This document shows, one piece after another, positions 25,938 through 32,556 of a DNA stretch of 64,000 nucleotides (position 1 is its first letter; each line of letters starts with the position of its first letter). A program made the translations under genes and the position numbers. The notes beneath the pieces are model-generated. The model made no database searches. It was not told the DNA's origin and was given only the letters and a program-made list of their open reading frames with translations. Origin of the DNA: JBBWZH01 sp035544115. Lineage in GTDB: Bacteria > Actinomycetota > Actinomycetes > Mycobacteriales > CADCTP01. The stretch lies in NCBI GenBank assembly GCA_963714145.1, contig OY970235.1, positions 1,550,001 through 1,614,000 of the forward strand, in the 5' to 3' direction.

Positions 25938-26429
25938 GTGACGTTCGAGGAGTTCGTGCAGGAGCACCAGGCGCAGCTGCTGCGCTTCGCGACCGTGCTC
26001 TGCGCGGACCGGAGTCTCGCTGAGGATGTCGTCCAGGAGGTGCTGATCCGGGTCCACAACCGGTGGGACGTGCTGCGCGGGTACGAGCGACCCGAGGCGT
26101 ACGTCCGGAAAATGATCGTCAACGAGCACCTGTCCTGGCGGCGGAAGTGGTCGCGGCAGGTACCGGCGGCCGAGGTGCGGCCGCCGGGGGAGATCCCGGA
26201 CCACGCCGCCGGGCACGCTGACCGGCAGGCGCTGATCGCCGAGCTGGCCCGGTTGCCGGCCCGGCAGCGCACGGCGCTGGCGCTCCGCTACTACTGCGAC
26301 CTGGCCGACCCGGCCATCGCCGAGGTCATGGGCTGCCGGCCGAGCGCCGCGCGGGCCTACATCGCCCGCGGCCTGGCCGCCCTGCGCGTGGCGAACGCGG
26401 CTGGGCTCACGCTGATTCTGGAGGACTGA
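25938..26429 (+). CDS. SigE-family ECF RNA polymerase sigma factor
   Basis: This 163-aa sigma factor has region 2 in EFVQEHQAQLLRFATVLCAD followed by 'AEDVVQEVLIRVHNRW', and region 4 in 'LPARQRTALALRYYCDLADP' followed by 'GCRPSAARAYIARGLAALR'. It fits the SigE-family actinobacterial ECF group (about 160-180 aa). GTG at 25938 is preceded by GGAGG. A membrane protein gene follows after 3 nt, the expected position of an anti-sigma factor. The target promoters are not known. Confidence 0.88.
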   Translation: MTFEEFVQEHQAQLLRFATVLCADRSLAEDVVQEVLIRVHNRWDVLRGYERPEAYVRKMIVNEHLSWRRKWSRQVPAAEVRPPGEIPDHAAGHADRQALIAELARLPARQRTALALRYYCDLADPAIAEVMGCRPSAARAYIARGLAALRVANAAGLTLILED

Positions 26430-26432
26430 CAG

Positions 26433-27614
26433 ATGCGTACCGAGGATGACCTGCGCGCCGCGTTCACGGCCCTGGCCGCCGCCGCGCCCAGCTCAACCGA
26501 CCTGCTTCCCCGGCTCAGCCATGCTGAGCCGCCGCCGCGCCGGCGGCGTACCGTGCCGGTGCTGACCACCGCCGCCGCGGTCCTGGCGATCGGGATCGCG
26601 GTCCCGATCGCCGTCACCCGGACCGACCCGCGGCCGTCGACAATGCAGCCCGGCCGGCAGCCCGGCTGCTCAGTGGCCGCTGCCGACCGGGTGTTCTTCC
26701 GGGTCGACCCGGTCCCCGGCGCCAACCTCGAGCACAGCCATGGTGTGAGCTGCCTCAGCCGCGGTGCCTACCTGCTGGACGCCGGCGGCGGCCTGATGGG
26801 CACCCTGCAGGTGTGGCGGCCGGGTGCCTTCGACCCGACCGAGGTACGGCGGGGCCGCCCGGTGACGATCGCGGGCCACCGCGGCTACATCGGCACGTTC
26901 ACTGTTCCCACCGGGCTGCGGCCGCAGGCCGGTCCCGGCACGCCGACGTCGTCGCCCGAACCGGCGCCGGACCGGTCGACCGCCGCGCTGGCGCCACTGC
27001 ACGGGCTGGCCTGGGAGTACGCCCCGGACGCGTGGGCGACGATCAACGAGGCGGCGCGCGTCGGGAGGCAGGACAGGTTCCTGCCGCTCGCGCTGAAGGT
27101 CGCCGCGGCCGTGCACGCCGGGGACCCGGTGCCGCTGCTGGTGCCGCTGCGGCTGAGCTACCTGCCGGCCGGCCTGGTATCCACGAACATCGGGGCCAGC
27201 CGGCCCGACCTGGCCGCGGAGTTCGGCGCTGCCGCCGACTTCGGCTTCACCCGGAACGGCACCGGCGGCTGCGGCGCCGTCCAGCGATGCGGCGCACCGC
27301 TGGACGTCAGCGCCGAATACAGCTCCGACACGTCGCTGCGGGGCGTGCCCGGCCGGCCGATCCGGATCGGCGACCACGAGGGGCGGCTGGTCCCGGCGGT
27401 GATCCCGGATCGGGACGGCCGGGACCGCCCCGCCCCGGGCCGCCCGCCGCAGGTGTGGGTCCTGGTCGGCCACTGGCGCATCATGGTGACGGTCAACCAG
27501 GCCGACCTCGGGCTGACCACCGACGACCTGATCCGGATCGCGGCCGGCGCCACCCCGGCGGCCAGCCAGACCGACCGCTCGACCTGGTTCGACGCGCGCA
27601 GCGCGCTGCCGTAA
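26433..27614 (+). CDS. Single-pass membrane protein, putative partner of the adjacent ECF sigma factor
   Basis: In this 393-aa protein, residues 1-38 are a short cytoplasmic segment (MRTEDDLRAAFTALAAAAP) ending in an RRRR stretch. A transmembrane helix follows at ~42-61 (VPVLTTAAAVLAIGIAVPIA), then a large extracytoplasmic domain of about 330 residues with four cysteines that could form disulfides. I do not recognise the outer domain. The N-terminal topology and the 3-nt spacing from the sigma gene fit an anti-sigma-like or signal-sensing protein, but the short inner segment lacks the HxxxCxxC zinc motif of ZAS anti-sigma factors. Function is therefore inferred only from context. Confidence 0.7.
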   Translation: MRTEDDLRAAFTALAAAAPSSTDLLPRLSHAEPPPRRRRTVPVLTTAAAVLAIGIAVPIAVTRTDPRPSTMQPGRQPGCSVAAADRVFFRVDPVPGANLEHSHGVSCLSRGAYLLDAGGGLMGTLQVWRPGAFDPTEVRRGRPVTIAGHRGYIGTFTVPTGLRPQAGPGTPTSSPEPAPDRSTAALAPLHGLAWEYAPDAWATINEAARVGRQDRFLPLALKVAAAVHAGDPVPLLVPLRLSYLPAGLVSTNIGASRPDLAAEFGAAADFGFTRNGTGGCGAVQRCGAPLDVSAEYSSDTSLRGVPGRPIRIGDHEGRLVPAVIPDRDGRDRPAPGRPPQVWVLVGHWRIMVTVNQADLGLTTDDLIRIAAGATPAASQTDRSTWFDARSALP

Positions 27615-27656
27615 GGAGAACCGGCCGGTGGGTGACCGGCGCGGACCGGCCGCCGG

Positions 27657-27710
27657 CCGCACCGTGGGGCTCGCGGGGGCTCGGCCCCCGCGGCCAGCAT
27701 GACTGGCGAA
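27657..27710 (-). repeat. Diverged copy of the GC-rich intergenic hairpin element
   Basis: The reverse complement reads GTCATGCTGGCCGCGGGGGC then CGAGCCCCCGCGAGCCCCAC and GGTGCGG. It aligns with the element at 42902-42948 with only about seven differences over ~47 nt. Confidence 0.7.
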
Positions 27711-27743
27711 CCGGCGAGCACGTCGTGCGAGCAGAGTACGGCT

Positions 27744-27787
27744 GAGCCAGTGGGGGTCGGCCCGATCGGGCCGACCCCCACTGGCTC
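27744..27787. terminator. 44-bp perfect palindrome between convergent operons
   Basis: Two 20-nt arms (GAGCCAGTGGGGGTCGGCCC and its complement) flank a central GATC, giving a 44-bp perfect palindrome between the sigma-factor operon and the convergent FtsX-type permease. No T-tract follows, as is common for actinobacterial terminators. It should act in both directions. Confidence 0.8.
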
Positions 27788-27811
27788 GCTATGCCTCCAG
27801 TTCGCTGCGCG

Positions 27812-30343
27812 TTAGTCCGCGGCGATCGCGTTGAGCACGTTCAGCCGGGACGCCCGCCGGGCCGGCAGCCAGGCGGCGATCACCCCGGCCACCGCGGCCA
27901 GCACCAGGTACGTCAGCAGCTGGCCGACCGGGAAGCTCAGCTCGGTCACGCCCTGGTTGACCAGCGCCCGTTGCAGCGCCACCCCGAAGGCACCGCCCAC
28001 CACCAGGCCGAGCAGCCCGCCGAAGACGGCGATCACCACCGACTCCACCCGGACCATCCGTTTGACCTGGCGCCGGCTCATCCCGACCGCCCGGAGCAGG
28101 CCCAGCTCACGGGTCCGCTCCAGCACCGACAGGGCGAGGGTGTTGATGATGCCCAGCACCGCGATCAGCACCGACAGCGCCAGCAGCAGCGACAGGATCT
28201 GCACGACCTGGTTGATCTGGTCGGCCTGGTCCTTGACGAACTGGCTGCGGTCCTGCAGCTCCACATTCGGGTACGGCTTCACCGCCGCGTCCAGCTCCCG
28301 CCGCACCTGCGCCTTGTCGGCGTCCGGCGAGGCCTTCACCAGCGCCACCGCGTACAGCTTGGCGTCGTGGAAGTGTGGGGCCAGCGTCTGGTCGAGCACG
28401 TAGTTGCCGACCAGTTGGTTGTCCGCGTAGGTGCCGGCGATGGTCAGCGGCGAGCTGGTGCCGTCCCGGAAGCTGACCGTCAGCTGCTGGCCGAGGTGCC
28501 AGCCCTTGTCCTTGACCACCTTGTCGGAGACCAGCATGGTGCTCGGGTTGAGCCCGGACACCGAGCCCTGCTTCTGCTGCAGCGAGATCGTGTTGCCGAT
28601 CGCGGCCGGGCTGGTCGCGATCGCGTTGGTCTTGTCGTCGCCGACCTTGACCGAGTCGAACCGCAGCCCGTCCACCTGGGCTACGCCCTGCTGCGAGCGC
28701 AGCGCCGACATCGTCTCCTCGGAGATGCCCGAGGTGTTCGAGTCGAGCACGTAGTCCGCGCCGAGGGCGCCGTTGATGATCGTGCGGACCGACCCCTTCA
28801 ACGAGGCGCCGAGCACGCCGACCGCGCTGACCAGGGCCAGCCCGATCATCAGCGCGGCGGCCGTGGACGCGGTCCGGCGCGGGTTGCGCATCGCGTTCTC
28901 CCGGCCCAGCCGGCCCGGGATGCGGCGGGTGAACAGCGCCCCGATCAGCTTGCTCACCGGCCGGCTGACCAGCGGGGAGAGCAGCGCCACGCCGAGGAAC
29001 GCCAGCGCGGTACCGACGCCGAGGATGGCCAGGCCGTGCCCGGTCAGGCCGAGCGTCATGCAGACCACACCGAGCGCCAGGACGATCAGGCCGCCGATCG
29101 TCTGCCGGGTGAGCGAGCGGTCCGCGGTGGCCGCGTCCCGCATCGCCGCGACCGGGGCGATCTTCGCCGCCCGCCGCGCCGGGATCAGCGCCGCGGCCGC
29201 GGTGACCAGCACGCCGACCGCGAAGGCGGCGATGATCGTGCGCGGCAGCACCAGCGTGGGCCCGGGCGGGAACTCGGCGCCGAACGTGTTGAACAGCGCC
29301 TTGAGCCCGAGCGCGACCCCGATGCCGGCGAGCAGCCCCACCGCGGACGCGATCAGGCCGACCACCACCGACTCGCCCAGCACCGAGCGGGTGATCTGGC
29401 GGCGGCTGGCCCCGAGCGCCCGCATCAGCGCGAGCTCCTTGGTCCGCTGCGCGATCAGGATCGAGAACGTGTTGAAGATGATGAACGCGCCGACGAACAG
29501 CGCGACCCCGGCGAACACCAGCAGGAAGGTGTTGAAGAAGCCGAGGCCCTTCTTGATGTCACTGGCCTGCTCGTCCGCGAACGCCTGGCCGGTGATGGCC
29601 TCGGCGCCGCTGGGCAGCACGGTGGCGATCCGGTCGCGCAGCGTCTGCTGGCTGACCCCGTCCTTGGCGGCCACCTGGACGTCGGTGAACGCGCCCGGGA
29701 TGTCGAGCACCTTCTGCGCGGTCGGCAGGTCGAACATCACGTACGTCTCGCCGCCGAGCGAGTTCTTGCCGTCGGCGTACCTGGCCAGCCCGACCAGCTT
29801 GAACCTGCCCTGCCCGATGCTGGTCAGCAACGTGACCTCGTCACCGATCTTGTGGCCGGACCGCTCGGCGTAGTCCGGGTCCATGATGATCTGGTCCGGG
29901 CCGCGCGGGGGATTGCCCTCGACGATCCGCTGCTGGTTCAGCAGCGTGGAGTCGACCCAGTTCGAGCCGATGTTCGGCGCGCCGTTGTTCCTGACCGGCT
30001 TGCCGTCGGTGCCGACCACCAGCGCGCTGCTGAAGATCGAGCCCTGCGCCTCGGCGACGCCGTCCACCTTGGCGACCGTGTCCACGACGGTGGCCGGCAC
30101 GTTGCGCCGGGTGCCCTCGTCGCTCGGGTTGTCGTCGCTGCCCAGGTCGGACTGGATGGTGCCGCGCACCTCCACCGCGATGTTCTTGCTGACGGTGGTG
30201 AACAGGTCATCGAAGGTCTGGCCGAGGCTGTCGGTGAGCACGAACGCGCCGGCCACGAACGAGACGCCGAGCACGATCGCCAGGGCCGACAGCAGCAGCC
30301 GGAGCTTGCGGGCGAGCAGTGACTTGACGGTGGCGCGGAACAT
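27812..30343 (-). CDS. MacB/FtsX-type ABC transporter permease
   Basis: This 843-aa permease has the duplicated FtsX layout. An N-terminal TM (KLRLLLSALAIVLGVSFVAG, ~12-31) is followed by a large extracytoplasmic domain, three TMs with 'RTKELALMRALGASRRQITR', a fourth TM region, a second extracytoplasmic domain, and a C-terminal FtsX block with 'RTRELGLLRAVGMSRRQVKR'. Such systems usually drive mechanotransmission or export of lipids, antibiotics or lipoproteins. It overlaps the upstream ATPase gene stop by one base. The substrate is unknown, and no histidine kinase or response regulator is adjacent. Confidence 0.88.
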   Translation of the reverse strand: MFRATVKSLLARKLRLLLSALAIVLGVSFVAGAFVLTDSLGQTFDDLFTTVSKNIAVEVRGTIQSDLGSDDNPSDEGTRRNVPATVVDTVAKVDGVAEAQGSIFSSALVVGTDGKPVRNNGAPNIGSNWVDSTLLNQQRIVEGNPPRGPDQIIMDPDYAERSGHKIGDEVTLLTSIGQGRFKLVGLARYADGKNSLGGETYVMFDLPTAQKVLDIPGAFTDVQVAAKDGVSQQTLRDRIATVLPSGAEAITGQAFADEQASDIKKGLGFFNTFLLVFAGVALFVGAFIIFNTFSILIAQRTKELALMRALGASRRQITRSVLGESVVVGLIASAVGLLAGIGVALGLKALFNTFGAEFPPGPTLVLPRTIIAAFAVGVLVTAAAALIPARRAAKIAPVAAMRDAATADRSLTRQTIGGLIVLALGVVCMTLGLTGHGLAILGVGTALAFLGVALLSPLVSRPVSKLIGALFTRRIPGRLGRENAMRNPRRTASTAAALMIGLALVSAVGVLGASLKGSVRTIINGALGADYVLDSNTSGISEETMSALRSQQGVAQVDGLRFDSVKVGDDKTNAIATSPAAIGNTISLQQKQGSVSGLNPSTMLVSDKVVKDKGWHLGQQLTVSFRDGTSSPLTIAGTYADNQLVGNYVLDQTLAPHFHDAKLYAVALVKASPDADKAQVRRELDAAVKPYPNVELQDRSQFVKDQADQINQVVQILSLLLALSVLIAVLGIINTLALSVLERTRELGLLRAVGMSRRQVKRMVRVESVVIAVFGGLLGLVVGGAFGVALQRALVNQGVTELSFPVGQLLTYLVLAAVAGVIAAWLPARRASRLNVLNAIAAD

Positions 30344-31149
30344 CAGGCACCAGCCACCGGAGCGGCGTGCTGACCGGAGGGCAGCCCCTGGGCGGCGGCG
30401 TCCAGGCTCTTCATCCGGTCCAGCACCGAGTCGGCGGTGGGCGCGTGCAGCTCGTCCACGATCAGGCCGTCGGCCAGGAACAGCACCCGGTCGGAGTACG
30501 CCGCGGCGGACGGCTCGTGCGTCACCATCACCACGGTCTGGCCCAGCTCGCTGACCGAGTACCGGAGGAAGCCGAGCACCTCGGCGCTGCTGTGCGAGTC
30601 CAGGTTGCCGGTGGGTTCGTCGGCGAACACCACCGACGGCTTGGTGATCAGCGCCCGGGCGCAGGCCACCCGCTGCTGCTGGCCACCGGAGAGCTCGGTC
30701 GGCCGGTGCTTGAGCCGGTCGCCCAGGCTGACCGCGCCGACCACCGCGTCGAACCAGGCCTTGTCCGGCTTGCGGCCGGCGATGGCCAGCGGCAGCGTGA
30801 TGTTCTCCTCGGCGGTGAGCGTCGGCAGCAGGTTGAACTGCTGGAACACGAAGCCCACCTTGTCCCGGCGGAGCTCGGTGAGCTTCTTGTCAGACATGGT
30901 CGACAGAGCGTCACCACCGATGTAGACCTCGCCCGCGCTGAACGTGTCCAGCCCGGCCAGGCAGTGCATCAGCGTGGATTTCCCTGACCCGGACGGGCCC
31001 ATGATCGCGGTGAACTCTCCAGCGGTGAAGTCGGCCGAGACACCGGCCAGCGCGGTCACCTGAGTCTGCCCGGATCCGTAGACTTTTCGCAGGTCAACTG
31101 CTTGGGCCGCCGCCGTCGGCCGGCCCGACCCGGTCACGGTTGTGGTCAC
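30343..31149 (-). CDS. MacB/LolD-type ABC transporter ATP-binding protein
   Basis: This 268-aa ATPase has Walker A GPSGSGKST (51-59), Q-loop 'FVFQQFNLLPTLTAEENI', signature LSGGQQQRVACARAL, Walker B VVFADEPTGNLD and H-loop VMVTHEPSAA, the standard set for the MacB/LolD/FtsE subfamily. GTG at 31149 is preceded by GGGGAGAGG. In-frame codons further upstream are non-homologous. It is co-transcribed with the FtsX-type permease (TGATG overlap). Confidence 0.9.
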   Translation of the reverse strand: MTTTVTGSGRPTAAAQAVDLRKVYGSGQTQVTALAGVSADFTAGEFTAIMGPSGSGKSTLMHCLAGLDTFSAGEVYIGGDALSTMSDKKLTELRRDKVGFVFQQFNLLPTLTAEENITLPLAIAGRKPDKAWFDAVVGAVSLGDRLKHRPTELSGGQQQRVACARALITKPSVVFADEPTGNLDSHSSAEVLGFLRYSVSELGQTVVMVTHEPSAAAYSDRVLFLADGLIVDELHAPTADSVLDRMKSLDAAAQGLPSGQHAAPVAGA

Positions 31150-31477
31150 GAAAACCTCTCCCCTCGTCTGGTCGCCCGCGGACCGTATGCGATTTCTGCT
31201 GTGGGTTGGCTGAGTTGCAACCCTGCGGTGGGCGACCGAAGTTTTTCCTGTTGCGGTCACCGTAGGTGCCCGGCGGGCCCCGGTACATCCGGTATCCGCC
31301 CGAGTCGTCTCGGGGGTTACCCCGATCTCAACGGTCGGGGTGGCCGCCCCTGTGCCCTGGGCCTAGCCACCCGGTCGATCTGTGCCCGTCCGGGCACCTG
31401 ATGCCGTCGGTTCCACCCCCGCGAACGAACCTAATCGGCATAACACCCCTGGTCATCAGCCCTACGGCTAAGCCATC
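31150..31477. other. 328-bp non-coding region upstream of the MacB/FtsX operon
   Basis: This stretch is visibly less GC-rich than its surroundings and holds no supported gene. It contains a -10-like TACGGT on the minus strand at 31259-31264, which would give the ABC operon a roughly 100-nt leader, and a small inverted repeat at 31382-31397 (GTGCCCG-TC-CGGGCAC). I could not match it to a known riboswitch. Confidence 0.5.
31259..31264 (-). promoter_or_regulatory. Candidate -10 of the MacB/FtsX operon
   Basis: TACGGT on the minus strand lies about 110 nt upstream of the GTG at 31149. No good -35 is evident. Confidence 0.3.
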
Positions 31478-32503
31478 TCAACCTTCCGGTGGAGCCACGA
31501 TCAACCGTGCCTCAGCCGTCGCCGGCCCTTCGACGGGCACCTCGGCGGGCCGCGCGGACGGTGCCGGATCGGCGGGACCGGCGGCGGGGGAGCCAGGCTC
31601 AGGATACGGCGGCGGGGTGCCGCCGTGCGCCGGGCAGAGCGGCTTGTGGTCGCACCAGCCGCAGAGCCGGCTCGGGCTGGCCCGGAAGTCGCCGGTCTCC
31701 CGGGCCCGCTCGATCGCCCGCCAGATCGCCAGCAGGGTGCGCTCGAACCGGGCCAGCTCCTCCGCGTCCGGGGCGTAGGTGAGCGTGTCGCGGTCGCCGA
31801 GGTACATCAGCCGCAGCTGCCGGGGCACCTCGCCGCGGGTGCGCCAGAGCACCAGCGCGTAGAACTTCAGCTGGAACAGCGCGTGCGTCTCGAACGCCTC
31901 ACGCGGGATGCCACCGGTCTTGTAGTCGACCACCCGGACCTCGCCGGTCGGCGCCACGTCCAGCCGGTCGACGTAGCCGCGCAGCAGCAGGCCGCCGTCC
32001 AGCAGGGTCTGCACCAGCTGCTCGCGGGCGGCCGGCTCCAGCCGGCGCGGATCCTCCAGGGCGAAGTAGCCGGCCACCATCTCCCGGGCCGACTCCAGCC
32101 AGCCGGCCAGCGCCGCGCCGTCCGGGTCGTCGGCGAACAGCTCGGCCGCCGCCGGCTCCGCCTCGGCCAGCCGCTGCCACTCCGGTTCGACCAGGCCGGC
32201 CGCGGCCGGAAAGGTCCGCTCCGGGGCGGGCAGGTCGAACAGCCGGTCCAGCACCGCGTGCACGACCGTGCCGCGGACCTTGTCCCGCGTCGGCAGCTGC
32301 GGGATCCGGTCGATGCTGCGGAACCGGTACAGCAGCGGGCAGGTCTTGAAATCGGCCGCCCGGGACGGCGACAGCGAGCCCAGCACCGGGGCCGGCAGGT
32401 CGACCGGACCACCGTCCGGCGCGCCGACCGGACCGCCCTCCGGCGCGTTGACCGGACCACCGTCCGGCGCGCCGGTGGCCGGGTCGGACGTCGCGGTGGT
32501 CAT
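31478..32503 (-). CDS. RecB-family (PD-(D/E)XK) exonuclease with Fe-S cysteine motif
   Basis: The catalytic PD-(D/E)XK core of this 341-aa protein is seen as RGYVDRLDVAP followed by EVRVVDYKTGG (D~194, K~196). Four cysteines arranged as TCPLLYRFR near the N-terminus and CGWCDHKPLCP near the C-terminus match the iron-sulfur staple of AddB/Cas4-type nucleases. It corresponds to the Rv2119-type protein that accompanies trmI in actinobacteria (from memory). The first ~38 residues are a GAPDGGPV-type repeat. TAGGCT ends 6 nt before the ATG at 32503, so the transcript is probably leaderless. Confidence 0.88.
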   Translation of the reverse strand: MTTATSDPATGAPDGGPVNAPEGGPVGAPDGGPVDLPAPVLGSLSPSRAADFKTCPLLYRFRSIDRIPQLPTRDKVRGTVVHAVLDRLFDLPAPERTFPAAAGLVEPEWQRLAEAEPAAAELFADDPDGAALAGWLESAREMVAGYFALEDPRRLEPAAREQLVQTLLDGGLLLRGYVDRLDVAPTGEVRVVDYKTGGIPREAFETHALFQLKFYALVLWRTRGEVPRQLRLMYLGDRDTLTYAPDAEELARFERTLLAIWRAIERARETGDFRASPSRLCGWCDHKPLCPAHGGTPPPYPEPGSPAAGPADPAPSARPAEVPVEGPATAEARLIVAPPEG

Positions 32504-32509
32504 GCCGGC

Positions 32510-32515
32510 AGCCTA
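32510..32515 (-). promoter_or_regulatory. -10 hexamer of the RecB-family exonuclease gene
   Basis: TAGGCT on the minus strand ends 6 nt before the ATG at 32503. Confidence 0.5.
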
Positions 32516-32556
32516 AGCCGACGTACCGACAGGAACGGCGCCGGCCCGCCGGGCGG

